From Aldrovandia affinis (lineage: Eukaryota > Chordata > Actinopteri > Notacanthiformes > Halosauridae), in contig JAINUG010000085.1 of NCBI GenBank assembly GCA_029706075.1, positions 2,505,392-2,569,391 of the forward strand: a DNA stretch of 64,000 nucleotides, given 5' to 3'. This document shows, piece after piece, positions 1-37,400 of this stretch. The notes beneath the pieces were generated by a model that was given only the letters and a program-made list of their open reading frames with translations, did no database searches and was not told where the DNA came from. Both the position numbers and the translations under genes were made by a program. How positions within the stretch are numbered: position 1 is the stretch's first letter; each line of letters begins with the position of its first letter.

Positions 1-1279
1 TTCAAATCTACTAGCCAGAGTTAAAAGGTATTGTGTAATTAGATTCATATTGTAAAAAATATAATAGGAATGTGCCAATATGTATTTAGTGTTCTGTTGT
101 TCCTTTCTTCACAATCAAGGTTTGCATAGGTTGTCTGATGAAGCAGTATTGAATGTTTACTCATTTAAAAGTCATTACTGTAAAGGTATCTGCCAGGGAA
201 TTTAGATGCAAACCCCAAGTGCATAGATTAATAGATTAACACAGGATACATTTATAGATTTCAGCATAAATGTACCCTGCTGTGGTTCATTTAACCATAA
301 TTCTAAGAGCAGAGTACTGTTGTAGTGTTGTTAACCAGAGGCACTGATATGAAAAAATGACATTGTTATGAAATAAATAAGTAATATATAACCCAACCGT
401 TGTCTTTGTCTGTCCTTTGTATGGCTGGATTTGTTCACCCACTACAAGTTGACAAGCGACAAGCACAAATTCCTCAACTAGTTGCTTTTTTTCGTGTGTC
501 TGAAAAATATTTCCTCAACATGTAAAGAACTGTCTACTTTTAAAATATTTTTTATGGAATTGTATTTTCTAGCCTACTTGTCTACTTCAGTTATGTCATG
601 ATTAAAGCTTAGCTTTTACTTGTTAACTTTTCTTTTCTTGGACAAAGAAATCTGATAGCTAATTATTGTTCATTCAGATTACAATTGCAATTGACAATGT
701 GGGTGCATCAAATTACGTTCTAGGAAAGAAAGTTAATTTGGACTGTGTCAGACTGATTTACCACTTCAAATGAGGAAAGCCTTTTTTCATAAAAGCAGTA
801 TCCTTACTCTGAAACATAACGTCTTTGTGATTGTTATGTACTGAGAGAGAGAGAGGCCTAGTAGCAGCTGCAGAGCTTTTCAAAATAAAGTTATCTTTTT
901 CATAGCTACATTTTAATTAAAAGAGCTAAACTAAACCTTCAACAGAGCATTTGAGATGTGTTGTGTGAACTGTGAACTGTACGTCAATCAATAGTAACTA
1001 CACACACATTTTTATCCCATCTAAATTAGGGTCTGAATGAAAAATCTACCTTATAATCACACAATTTTCAGCCTACTAATAATGTTTTCAGCTGGGACAT
1101 TAAACCCAAAACCACCTGTCCTGTCACAATGCTTCATGGTTTACACAGACCTCACTTCTAATGTACAACATTTCCCCCAGATATCGAATTGCACAGAGAA
1201 CACGTCTGCAGACAGTTCCCTCTTGTCTCAGTCCAGGTCGGCAGCAGCTAGAGAGCAGGTCTATCACCTGAACAATTCC
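1..1279 (-). other. plcb2: Probable plcb2 3' UTR and downstream DNA
   Basis: No open frame of substance. On the minus strand an ATTAAA-type poly(A) signal at 912-917, 363 bases past the stop, is a candidate 3' end. The rest is AT-rich with nothing recognised. Confidence 0.35.
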
Positions 1280-23344
<22,065 letters not shown>

Positions 23345-25404
23345 TTTCTTCACCACGTGTGGCTCCTCTACACACTATTTCTTTCCTAAAGCATTGTTTT
23401 CTGACACTAGCAGATGCAATAAAATCCCTTTATCTTCATCTAACCACAGAAAGCTCTGCTCTGACCTGCTCAGGAAGCAGGCATGCATCAAAGTGCTTTC
23501 AAAACGCTCCAGAAATGACTGGGGAAGACGTTTCTCTGCAAATATGCATTGCAAATGAGAGCAACGACAAGTGAGACATTGCATGTGACCTGGCCACATC
23601 CACATCTATGACTATGTTCAATGAAGATTGGGAGGGTTTAACAGTGTAATACTTCATTTATAGGACATTTCAATGTAAGAAGTACCTAATATACAGGCCC
23701 CACTAGTATGTAAAATCAATTTGACAGACCACACTTTGTATTGTATGTAATAATGTAGAGTGTTTCAGATATAAATGTGATTTTAACAACACTATGGTCT
23801 GTGTAAGGATCCACTAGCCACAATATGACAACAGAAAAGCATAAGCGACCATATGCAAAAAAGAAGAAAAAAATCAAGAGATGAATGAGTAGTGATTTAT
23901 GCAGATTCATATTCAGTTTGGACTTCTCACAGCAGTTTGAGTGACATTCAAATGTCCAGCTTGGAGGCAGCACCTTATGTAAATTCAACAGGAGGGGGAA
24001 TGTTAGGCAACAATACAAGGACACAAATAAGTGAGGTAAAATACTCAGAGCTTCCTTATGCATAATGTAAACTGATGAGCAATATCCTGTGATCTGAAAT
24101 GTTCTAGATCAAGTATTTGGAACAAGAGTACATAGGGCAGGCCTGATACCCTCTGTCAAAAGCATTCCGTTCAGTGCCATACATGGCACAATTATGATGT
24201 CACATTCTACATTAGCCAGAACTTAGATAGCTAGCTAGCTTGAATATTACCGGTGTACATAACTACCTAACCATATAACCCTATGAAAAGACTGGTTACT
24301 GAACTGATGTTGGTAAATGTATTCCTGTGTCTACAGGACTGATAGACATTTCCTTGGTGCATGCATTCTTTCAACTGATGACTGACGTTAAGCACAAAGG
24401 AAATATATGAACATTATCACTGAGGTACTGTCATGACAGTACCCCTTAAACACTTGATTTCTTTGGTACCCAGTGCATATTTTAACATATATTGTCAGGC
24501 ATTTCCAGTACGGAGTTTTATGAGAAGATGCCTTCATGCCATCAACTGTATGTGTTTTTTAAAAATTATAATAATAAAAGAGATTATTATTATTTATAAT
24601 AATAAATATAGATAATTATAAAAAAGTATAATAATAAAAGAGATAATAAAAGAGAATAATATAAATGTAAGGCCATACAATAGTGTAAATACAACAGCAA
24701 AGAATTACAGACTTTGGGTGTTTTTGGAGCCCACAACTGTTTTATTCTCACAGAGCTTCCTCATCAGCTTGTATATAATATGCATGTAGGTCAGTAAGAA
24801 TGATCTGTGTTCTTTCCTAGGGGTATCCACACCTGTTCCTTTCGCACATACTGTAGATTAATCACAGTTTAGCCATGTTCTGACAAAGAGCACATTTTTG
24901 TTGTTGTTGTCTGAAGTTCGGAGGGGTTTCTTCTCCTTTGATGTGGACACCTATATTACAGGCGAGATATTAGACAATATACTTCAACTAGGATTTGGGA
25001 TGAAATCAGAATGGTGATGTTAACCCAGAGATTTCTCTCTGCCTTTTTGAGATGGTAAGTTAGAGCACATACTGTATTGTGCCTACATGCAGAACAGTAC
25101 CATTTTAAACTTTACACACAAGACACTATGACTCAATGCAAATCTCAACATCTCAAAACCAGACTGGATGATGACAATAGAAGCAGACACATGTGGCTTT
25201 CAATGAGTCATCGCTACCGAGTGATCATCACCAGTGACAGACAGATGTTACTTCCTGTGTCTGTCATTACCCCACCCATAAAGTCTGCACGATCACCTCT
25301 CACTCAATCACCTCAAGACACAGTGATAGGTTCAATCAAGCATTTATGAGTAGCGGGTAGTTCTCAGTAGCTAATATTTGACCCTCATATCCAATGATTA
25401 ATGT

Positions 25405-25835
25405 CATACTGTGCATTTAGTGTAACTGAGACAAAGTACTATGACCACCCTGATCTGAATGATAAGAGGGAAAGCCTCTGATTGCTCAGATGTGATAAAT
25501 GTAATGCGTGTATGCAGAAAAATTGTTACCCTTTTCAGGGCACACTGCAACTGTGGTTCCTATTTAAGCTAATCACATTACACTTTGTCCTTAAAGCTGA
25601 TTCATAATTTTAAAGATGTTATGATTTTTGTTTCTTTTGACACATTTCCTTGATTTCTGAGACCATCAAATTCCTGGCACCTCCAAGCAAAAGCCCCCTT
25701 CAGGAACCTGAATACGAGGCACCTTGACTGCTCAGGTCCGGATACATGAATGACCGCTAAGGGGATTTATCATCAATCTAATATGACGTCATCACTTCAC
25801 ATTCAAACCGACTGACAGATTGTATCTGAAATGGG
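25405..25835. repeat. Direct duplication, copy 1 (with CRE palindrome)
   Basis: 431 bp that reappear at 27,667-28,117 with few differences. Contains TGACGTCA at 25784-25791. No terminal inverted repeats or tRNA boxes are visible. Confidence 0.85.
25784..25791. promoter_or_regulatory. CRE palindrome TGACGTCA (copy 1)
   Basis: Perfect 8-bp CREB/ATF consensus within the duplicated block; the same site is kept in copy 2. Function is inferred from the motif only. Confidence 0.45.
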
Positions 25836-26377
25836 CTTCCTGTTACAACTCAAGACAATAAACACAAGTCGTCAAAGCTGATAAATGCAATTTGCATTCA
25901 AGATAAATCATTTTCATGGGCACTCGAGTGGAAACATCTTGTGACGTTATCTGAGCTCAAGACAAACTCCTTCCCTTGCCCCCCAGAGAAGACAGGCCTC
26001 GCCCCTTGTGATGAAACTCATAGTTTATTATTATTAGTCTATTATATGTGAACATTTGTCTAGCAGGCTATGGGGACTTGCTTCTGCAACACGGCCCCCT
26101 TGCAAGTGACAACTCTATACAGATTAAAAAATGCACTAAAAGACTCATATCATGCATTCAATATGTGAGAGATTATGCATATATATGTGTGTGTGTGTGT
26201 CTAACAGTATAAACACCTTGTTCCAGTCCCGTTGGCTCCTGCTTGCGTAGTGCAGCAGCCAGCTGGGTTCCTGTCCCCTGATGGCTGACCATGGCTGTGA
26301 GAGCAGGGCTCAGCTGGGCCCGCTAAGAGCCAATCTGCGCCCTCCCAGAGGCGCTCGCGTCTGCCGCAGTGCCTTAC

Positions 26378-26430
26378 CGCCTGCTGTCGTCAAGAGAGTA
26401 AGCGCCTCCATCCCTACTCTTTTAAATGTC
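26378..26430 (-). promoter_or_regulatory. plcb2: Candidate plcb2 non-coding first exon/promoter patch
   Basis: A GC-richer patch with CpGs, in an AT-rich surrounding. On the minus strand it contains CAGCAGGCG followed by a consensus-like donor GTAAGG (26372-26377). It would be about 3 kb upstream of the plcb2 start codon. The upstream edge is not defined and no acceptor was clear before exon 1. Confidence 0.25.
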
Positions 26431-27666
26431 TCACAGCCCTAGCCATGTTGCGCTGCGTAAGCAGTATGTTCCAGCCCTGCCTTTGAGCTGCATATGCACT
26501 GTCGGGCAACAGCATCTGAATGGCCGCCTCTTTGTGTTGGATGGTTTGCGGTAGGAAAACCTGCCACCTGCAGGGAAATGGTGGGAAATACTCTTTTTAA
26601 CGCAGGGCCGGAGGAGTTGGCCTACACTGTTGAAAGAAAATATTTCAGTACGCCGCTTGTGTGTCTTAAAACACTAGATTTGGCAAGTGAAATTGGGTGT
26701 TAGGTTAGGACGATTTAAAACCCCATTTTTGTGTTTGGATGCCCTCTATTTGGCTTTTAAACATGAGGAAAAGCTTTAAAAGCTTTTCTTATTGCAAAAT
26801 ATCTATATAATATATAGATAATATATAAATATATATATTTATATATAATATATAAATTCAAACAGAAAACTAACAGGACAAACAATTTAACATTTAAGCC
26901 AGGGGGGTACAAAGTTTCAAAATATACATACATATATTGAAAACAGTAGATAAGTTAAGAGTTTTCAATGCTCTTTTGTTACGGGAGGATCTAACTGTAT
27001 TCAGGTATGGCTGTAGTTCATACTAAAAAATCTGAAAGAGGGGTTTTATGTAACTAAATTTAGATTTGTGAATATACTTTGCGATTATTATTCAAATATT
27101 GATAATACAGTAACGATCCCTCCTCTCCCTCAGCCATTTGTTATATGGGAGCCAAAGTTGTAGCAGCCTAATTAAGTTGCATTGCCATGGAACAACTGAT
27201 CTGTTTTTAAACCAAAGTGTTGAATGCTTTTAACTTTTTTCATTTAAACTGAGTGAGGTTTTGTCTTTTTTTGCACATGTATGCTATTTTTCCAGGGTAC
27301 AATTGACTCATATAAGAAAATAATAATTCAACCTAATCTGCATAACAGTTTGGATGGGTTTAATTAGCCTTCTGTCCATCCTACACTTTTGGGGATCTTA
27401 TTCGATCCCATTCGATATTTGTGAAACCGGTAACCAATAGAATATATATGGCTTTATATATATTCACACACACACACACACATCATGTTGACTGTGCTCT
27501 GATCCTGTCACAGAGAAGAGCAACATTTGTGTGATGTGGATACACTTCAGAGAAATTAGGTGGCATGTGCTCAAGAAGTGTTCAGAAGAACAATAAACCT
27601 CATTTGTATTATTAATAAGAATAGCATCCTGGGTAATATGCTCATTTAACAGTATCCAGTGAAGCA

Positions 27667-28117
27667 CATACTGTGCATTTAGTGTAACTGAGACAAAGTA
27701 CTATGACCACCCTGATCTGAATGATAAGAGGGAAAGCCTCTGATTGCTCAGATATGATAAAAGTAATGCATGTATGCATAATAATTGTTATCCTTTTCAG
27801 GGCACACTGCAACTGTGCTTCCTATTTAGGCTAATCACATTACACTTTGAATCATAATTTGACATAATAACATTAACATTGACATAACATAATAAAGATG
27901 TTATGATTTTTGTTTCTTTTGACACATTTCCTTGATTTCTGAGACCATCACATTCGTGGCACCTCCAAGCAAAAGCCCCCTTTAGGGACCTGAATACCAG
28001 GCACCTTGACTGCTCAGATCCGGATATATGAATGACCGCTAAGGGGATTTACCGTCAATCTAATATGACGTCATCGCTTCACATTCAAACCGACTGACAG
28101 ATTGTATCTGAAATGGG
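27667..28117. repeat. Direct duplication, copy 2 (with CRE palindrome)
   Basis: Second copy, in the same orientation 2.26 kb away, about 20 bp longer owing to an AT-rich insertion around 27,848-27,895. TGACGTCA is kept at 28066-28073. Confidence 0.85.
28066..28073. promoter_or_regulatory. CRE palindrome TGACGTCA (copy 2)
   Basis: Perfect CREB/ATF consensus, retained in the second copy about 2 kb upstream of the inafm2 start codon. Confidence 0.45.
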
Positions 28118-30004
28118 AAAGTACATGGGAAAGTACTCATTGCTCATTAATATGTAACTGCTCCGTATATGTGTCTTTTCATTGGCAGAATCTCTCTTAT
28201 TTCATGACAGATTTACAGCTGATTCACTGTCAAAATATAATAAGTCAGTTGTTGTTGTAGTTGAATTTGCTATATACTGGATATTTCATAACATGTCGAA
28301 CAGTTTGGATTGTTGAATTTCTTGAATATATCAGATATTTTGAGTTTGAACGTTTGTCAGGTTAGCTGATTTCATTAACAACCCTGTTGAGTCTAGCAGG
28401 TGTGTCACACTGATACTGACTCTATAGTGTGTCTATGGTCCTTCTCATTGGTACTACTGCACTTTGTATCCTGGTGAAAGCCTCTATCATTTCATTTTGT
28501 ATCCCACTCTGGATAATCCTGTCTGCTCTAATACAAAGTAACATTACACCAGGGATAGCCTTAAAATGGTTATTTACCCCATTTCGTTTTTAAAACTTAA
28601 GTTAACTTAGGAAAGCTTTTATTCTTAATGATCAATATGCAGGTGCACCTGTGTCATTTAATTCTCCTCCATCTTAGGTTTGGCCAACCAGATGAAATAC
28701 ATGACAAAACTAAAGCATTTCACTTCGAGTGGAAACTGTGAAAGTAATAACAGTCCACAGCGGTGTCTTGTCATTTCAATTAAGCCGACTGAATCCTAGT
28801 GCATTCCATTTGCACTGTAATTAGGGCGCATCTGCGAGCTTGCATTTTTAAACGTTGCAGCAATTTGTTTTACAAGATTTAAGTGACTTAGTAATATATA
28901 GATTTCCCCTTGATGTGCACTCTTCCGCCGCTATCAATTTACCTTTTGATGATGTGGTCGGCTCGTATCCCTCCGCATTGACCAATTATCGAGAAAACAG
29001 ATGACCACTGTCCGCGGTTCTGAAATGGTGCATTAACCTACAGCAGCAAGCGGCGTGCTGCGTGTGCTTTTAAATGGGTATGATTAACCAACCACTACAA
29101 ATACATGCTAAAAGGTGCAACAAGGCTGTACAGCAATTGTGGAAATGGTAACCCTTCCGATGTATGTAATGTGAGATAGCCTACATACGATCATAAAAAA
29201 GAAGGTCAAAGTCAATTGACTCATGATGTCTTGGGTTGCAAGGGGTTTGTAAACGTGTCCTTACAACTCAGTTACAATACAGTCAATCAAGAGGGCATTT
29301 TGTAATACCTAATAATCTTTACTTTAGGTTGTCAGCTAAAACGGGACGTGACATGACAACGAGCAAGTGAATATGCTAGGATGCGGAATTGAATGAAAAA
29401 AGTGACAAAATGTCAAATGATACAAATGTTCATAAATGTGCCCTTATGCACGTGTGCAATTAATATTTTTGGGTGGTAATACATAGCTACGTCCGTAAAT
29501 AGCGGTCCTTAAGATATCACTTTGTGCTGCACTCGTTACTTAATTCGGCTTTCTCCGCCGCTGCAGTCCCTTTAAGAACCCTTGCCCGCCTCCCATCCTG
29601 TATTTGTGGCTGAGCCAGCCACTTCATTTGTTGAAGTAGACAGACAGTTGTGTACCTTATGATCTGACTTAATCGCTCTGATAAATCACATCGAATCCTG
29701 TACTGCGGTTTCGCGATATTGACTATTCCCTTGGAGTTTTCGTTGGAATGAACAATTGCTTTTCGCGGTTCGGCGAGTTCGTGGATACAGGAAAGCACCA
29801 GAACATTTTTTTGCCATTCCTCTCATGCAGAAATGGAATGCTGCAATGGATTTCAAAGACCAGTCGCTGTCCTTTCCAGGTCAGGATGAGTGAAAGAAAA
29901 ATCTATTTTTCAACAAAATAAACAATCGGTTGAAAGTGTCCGCTGGTTCACTTCTGTGTCTTTTTCGTTCATCCCGACACCGTCTTCTCTTGGACTGTGG
30001 ATAA

Positions 30005-30931
<927 letters not shown>

Positions 30932-31607
30932 ATGAACTTATGTCTTATAAGAACTTATACGGACACAGAAGATGCTGTGAAAGTGTCACTGGTTTCAAAA
31001 CGCACGTAATTTCCTGATATCGCATATAGACAAACAACCATTCAGATTATGTATGGCAAGTACACAACTATAAAACACATAAAGATGCTTTGAACATGAC
31101 CATTGTTTTTACGAGCGACTATATTTTGCGTTATGCCTTAAATAATATTTGTTATCTTGTCCTGGAAAGCTGGCCTCTAGGTCGTATTTGACATCCATAT
31201 ACGCTTCTATTTTATTATTTCAACACATGAATACATGTAACTTGATATAAATATATAGGCTACAGAGGAAGGACGATTTTGAATTGTAGAACATGTAAAT
31301 AACAAGTGATATGCAGCGTCTTTCAATGGAGAATGAGCCATGACAGGAGAGAGCTGTTAATATGTAAGGAAAGGCTTTTGTATAATGGTTTGACAGAATA
31401 TATTTAATTATACTAATTAATAAGGATTCTTGGCTTAGAAGAATCCGTATTCAGATACGCTCAGGTATGTGCATATAACCATGTAAATGTATTGTATTTG
31501 GTATTGTACATAGGGCAGACGTTGTACATGCTACGGCCTGGATAAAGTTTAGGCAGATAAGATACTTTTTATGAAAACTATGTACAATAGGCACATATCA
31601 CGCAGAA

Positions 31608-31613
31608 AATAAA
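31608..31613 (+). terminator. inafm2: Candidate inafm2 poly(A) signal AATAAA
   Basis: AATAAA 677 bases after the stop codon, with a second at 31654-31659. Either could end the mRNA. Confidence 0.45.
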
Positions 31614-33244
31614 CGTCCTTGTAAAAATGCATTGTTGTTTAGGTTTTGTAAGGAATAAAATGCAAAGCTTCTTTATGATAGAAACCATTTTAATATTAAA
31701 CGCTATATTATTTTGATTGATCCGAGATTTGTTGTATTCATTACACACTATAAGCATATTGTGCCATCGAGGATTGTTGTTCTGAGTGTGCCAAATGTGG
31801 CGAGTGCCAATCAAGCCAATGTAACAACGAGACAATTAAGAATGTAACTGTCATCTGAATTCGTAGATTCAAAAAACAGCTGTGAAATTAAAGTTTTGTC
31901 CTGGCGTTGACTTTATAGCTTCATCAAGAGTTCTATCGATTTATTCCGTTTAAACGGTGCAATTAATTTCACAGGAACACTGGAAAAAAGCAATTTAGAG
32001 GTGGTGTTGTCGGTTACATCTCTTAGTTTCAAAATACATTTAAGGCCTGTTTAAAAAAACATGCTGATGGTCTTTGGTGGATTTTCTACGTTGTAATAAC
32101 AGGCATAAGAGAGGAGGTGCTGTTAATAGCGACATTTACATTTAAAAGGAGGTCGTTTACAACAACCTGGACACCTTTATAATATTCAAACGTCATGTCT
32201 TCCAAATTCGTTTAGCTTACAACAGTCCTCAATTATTGTGACTAGTTACTGGACCAGCCACCAGGCTGTAGGTTTTATGCAGGGGTTACTGTATTAGTAG
32301 CCTATGTATCAATACATTTCAAACAAACAGTGGACATTTAAAATATTTAACTCTGTATATTTAAAACAGGTCTATGCAGGATTCATCTATATTACTACAA
32401 TAATTAGCTTGCTTTTCCAGTGTGTACTTTCATTCTCCTTACTAATAGCTTTCTGTCTGAGTGTTTCAAGAGCCAAAGGGATTCTCAATCATTCTCAGTC
32501 CATTCCTCAGCCAGTATCTGCACAGAACTGAGTCACTGGGCGCTCTGGTGAACTCAAAGAAGAATCAAGCCTGTAGTTCTTTATTTAAGTTTTCCTGGAA
32601 TGGCATGTGAAGGCTGGTTATTGATTGAAACTGTAGCTAAAACAAAGGGCAGAAAAACACATCACAGAATAGTGTTTAGTACTATTTCAAGTGCATTTCT
32701 TTCCCCCTGGTTGTCAATAGCCAGTGACATGCAGCTGTAGTGAAACCGCAAAGCACCCATACACACTATTGTGGTGAAATCCTGAAATGTTATCGAGAAG
32801 TAAAGCCGTGCCCTTTCTCTCCTCTTACGGTATGTGCTTTTTATACATAGAAACCCACACAAAGCGATGTCCTTGCAGAGAGAATAAGGGACCTTCACTG
32901 AAAGAAGTGCTTTACATATCAAGCATTGTCGTACCTTGACAGTGCTCTTGTTGGATAAAATGAGAATGCGAGAAACTGTTAATCAAATGGTGTTATGTAG
33001 TAGAATCCGCTTTTATCTAAACGCGCTGTTGTTGTGAACAGCACTTCAGCTATAATGTTTCATGATGAATGAAAGGAGACTGGCATTGATGGTTGAGTAA
33101 ATCAAATCTGACAGCTGCAAGGCTGCCTATTAACTGAGTTTATACTTATGTCCATTTCTCCTGGGGAAACCGTTGACCTCTTGACTCCTAATAGCATTTA
33201 TCACCAGCGACTCCAGCCAGTGTGAAAAGGGCAGCTGTGGTGTG

Positions 33245-33258
33245 TGGTCACGTGACCA
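33245..33258. promoter_or_regulatory. 14-bp palindrome TGGTCACGTGACCA (E-box/CLEAR-like)
   Basis: A perfect palindrome containing GTCACGTGAC, the TFEB/TFE3 CLEAR core, about 2.3 kb after inafm2. Motif match only. Confidence 0.35.
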
Positions 33259-34225
33259 GTAAAAGTGTGCAGTAGGCTGAGGCAAAGCCATTTGGCTCAC
33301 TGTTCTCATCTGATTATTAAAACAGCATTTGGTTAAACATCAGAGCTTATCATATTTACTGTTAATGCATCAGAGCATATTTTCACAGCAAGTTGATTAG
33401 CAGGTAAACAAAAACCTTGCCTTGTGGAAACGCCGTCATCATGAAAAAAATGGTATGTAGGGGAGGGACCATATTCAATTCAGTGGCAGTCAGATTACAC
33501 CAGATGCTATGGCCAGCAGACCAACAATCTGATGACTGTTGCTGGTCTTAAATTAAGCTGAACCTCATTACCTCATAACTTGGTGGCCTCTATAGTGAGC
33601 ATTTTCAATACAAAAGTCTGGACAACCGGCTAGTAGGCGTTTGGATACCATTTGTATCATTTCTGTATGATAAATGGCTAGAGTCACCAGAGTGACATCC
33701 AAAACACAGGCAGGCAAATCACAGTCTATTTTGCAATCTGTTTGTAAAAGCATGATGCAATTACCAAAGCTATAAATTATTAATACAGTGACAAGAGGGG
33801 AAAAAAAAGAAAGAAAACAAAGCAATCTCATAACAGGCTTTTCAATTAATGTCAGAGACGAATTATGGAGAAATGCATTATTAATCAGGCAGTGGAAGAG
33901 CCAGCGGTAGAGTTTAGGAATATTTTCTCCAGTCTTAAATCATGCAGGAAAGCAACAAAGGCCTCTGAGCTAGAGCTTCCTCCTCCAGCGTTTAGACGAA
34001 ACCCAAACACAACCGTGTGATTAACTGGGTTAAAGTGTGTGTGTGTGGATTTAGTTTCAGTAAGAATGGCAGGTGACACAGATGGCATAAAATGAGAAGT
34101 GTCAGTGGCCCTCCTTTGTATTTCAATCAAAGCAACACACCTCTGCCTGGGCCTGGCTTCTGTGGCATCGTTCTGAAATCCATATAGCTTTGTTCACCTT
34201 AACAGATTTGGAGCAGCACACAACA

Positions 34226-34466
34226 CATTACATTTTACATTTACATTTACATTTTAGGCATTTAGCAGACGCTCTTATCCAGAGCAACTTACACAGTTTG
34301 CATTTCTTTACATACAATCCATTTATACAGCTGGATATTTTTACTGAAGCAATTCAGGTTAAGTACCTTGCTCAAGGGTACAACTGCAGTACTCCACCTG
34401 GGAATCGAACCTGCAACCTTTGCATTACAAGCCCAGTTCATTAACCATTATGCTAATACTGCCGCA
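34226..34466 (-). mobile_element. tRNA-derived SINE, near full length
   Basis: Reverse orientation of the 19.4-kb copy: 3' tail TTTAGCAGACGCTCTTATCC at the low end, body with TACCTTGCTCAAGG, B box GGAATCGAACC and A-box complement near 34,440. Confidence 0.92.
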
Positions 34467-37400
34467 CTGCACACAACACACAGGTTCCGGAAACACACCC
34501 TGCTGTGCTCAGCACTTTATCTTATTGCATCAAAAGGCATTTTGAGTATTACCATATGCATGTGTACATCCATTTAATTTTCCCAATGGGATGGACAGTA
34601 ATCTTGTCTTGTTCTTCACGTTTAAACAATTGTATAAGTTCTAGAGTCACCGATCCTGTAATCTCTTCATTAAATCCTCATCGGATAAATATTCCACTCT
34701 GCATTTGCAACTATAGGAAAACTAGACTGAAAGTGTAGCACAGTGACAAGCTGTACACTCCGTGAACCTTCAAACAAAGATAACTTTGGTAAGGCTCACT
34801 GCGGCATATACTTCCTTAGAATAATCGATAACTGCACTGCATTAAGCAGTCTGTAAACTTCATGTGACATAAATGTAAAGGGCAGATAGCCGCATCTGAA
34901 TGAGTGTGCGGTCCATTGTAAATATGCCTTGTAAAATTGCAGGCTGTTGTGTCCGATGACACAGAGCTGTCGAGGTGCAGAGATCTGAGCCTCGACAACA
35001 AAGCTCAGATCAATAGAACCTTCTGCACACAGAGAGCAGTGCTTGTACAGCACCTCACACAGCCAGGGAAGGGGCAGCGGATTTGAGCAGCACCAGGGAA
35101 ATGTCCAGGGCCTGCTAGGGTGCAGTCAGACCTGCCAACAGTGATGGAAGAGTGAGGTTTCAAGAAACCCAAAATGGAAGGATATATCACATGACCACTG
35201 CTTTGGACTGGTCGTTGTCACTTGCAGCGGAGAGAAAATCTTTTTTGATTGGGTCAAACAAGACAGTTATTGACAGCTCATCATAGAGCTCATGATACCT
35301 CACTCTCACATCACTGCATGACCAGCCTTCATGACAGTGCTAATGCTCGGTTGGGGAGAGGAAAGTTTTAGCCCAGGTGTCTGTACAGTCCCTGCATGAG
35401 GCAGGTGGCCAGGCAGGGGTCAATGGCTTCCTTCCTGCTCATCTACACTCTAATAATTAAAGAGAGGGCCAGGACATAGCTGACTAATCAAAATCACACT
35501 GAGCAAAGACGACTCACAGTGACAAAGCCATAGCAACTGCAGTCTGTGTTCACTGAACCACCCACCGAATGGGGAATGATATGATTTGTATGGCCATACC
35601 ACCTGCATCTACCACGTTCCATATGACCCTGTTAAAATGGCTGGGACTCAGCCATTTTGTTTTCCACGATTTAAGATTGCATCATCGAATTACCCTAATC
35701 AAAAATCCATCCTGTGGTATCTGATGGTGACATAAAAAACGTCACCTCTCTCCGATTTATGCTGCAGGAGTCACTCCCAGTAATGGACTGATAAAATTGC
35801 CTATCTATTGGACAACTAGTTATGGGAACTTTGTTCTCACTCAATCCCTACTCAGCACAGTAGCCCGGCATTTACCCAGCTGTGGTTAAAACGTTACAAA
35901 AAAGACGTCATGTTGGCTGGGAGCAGCTGCTCCGCAAGGATAAATTAAGGAGCTATCTAGAGCATGAAGCAACAACGGAACAGTGTCCGTGAGAGAAACC
36001 TTTGTCAGGAGTGAAATGTGATAATGCAACTGGATGGGACATATGTCACACGAGGGGGAAAGAACTGTCTCGAGGTGCAAATCTCTCACTTTATAAACCC
36101 TGCTCTGTTTTTAGCTGACAGATACAATCACCACCCCCCATCTTTCCAAAAGGGTTTACTATTTTATCGTGTGTGAAGTGAAATGACAATCGCACATGCC
36201 CAGTTCAGCCCTCAGTTCAAAATTCATATTTAGCAGTTTTTTTAAAAAGCACTACCATTTTTCTGCAAGAGAATTTGCACTACAGTGCCTACTATTACAC
36301 CTCTGTGTGCTACGGTGGATTGGATGGGGCTTCTTTATCAAGATCCTGTATTTAGCAGCATATGAGGCTCTCCCCTGACTCTCTCTCTACCTGCAGAATT
36401 GACAATCGGGAAATTGGCCAGGTCTACCTCCCAGCAGGTCCCCATGGTCTCTTCCATGGGACTCTCCCTAGGGGAGTCTCTTCCAGATGAGAACCCCCAG
36501 TCTCAGCATTGGGCAGGACAGCTTTCTTTAAGCTAAGACAGTATGCACCATGATGGTCCTCCCAAAGAATCAATATTCCATCTGGATGGAGAGTATTGTT
36601 TCCTGCAAAGTAAGGGCTCATGTGATTGATGAGACAGAAGTGCATTGCAGAAGTTCTCTGCAGGATGGATACCGCATGCTGAAAGCCCAACAAGGCAGCA
36701 GATGACACTAGCCTACATGAGAAAGCCAGACCGGCGATGCGCTCAGTTAGACAGGGTGGGTATGTAAGGGAGGGCGGTTTCAGAGAGGCCATGGAAGACG
36801 TAATTAAAAATATAACACACTGGCGGGAGGCAGGAGTCTGGGGCACATGGGGCCCAGTGAGATATGGTTTCATACTGTATTAATAAGTCAACTCCCACAT
36901 GCAGACTGGTTAATTAAAACAGACTACATTGCACCATCTTCCTTTTTTGATTAAAAGAAGAAATAATCTCCAACATCCTAGTTTTCGCTCAGGGTCTGGA
37001 AGCAGCCAAACAACTGATAATATTTTGTAAAATCATAAATGAACAGGATGACTATATCTTAAAATGTCCGAATGTTTCTCAAAAACTTGAATTCCATTTT
37101 CCCAAGAAAGGTTTTTACCTGCAGAAGAATATCAGACCTCAGCCATGACCTCAGCTCTGCACACAATATGTGATTTCTCATGATTTTGAATAGACCTGCT
37201 GTTTTCCAGTGCTGAACACTCTGGAGGTCATCCCTCATTATAGAGGATCAGTGTTCCAGAGATATTGTAGAACTCTCATTCAACCAAATAATCACTAGGC
37301 TCCCTGGTGGCATTTAGAATATCCTTTTGGCAATGAGTAAAGCATGTATATTCAGGAGCCGCACATTGGTAAGCTGCAACGAAACAAAAATAGAAAAATC

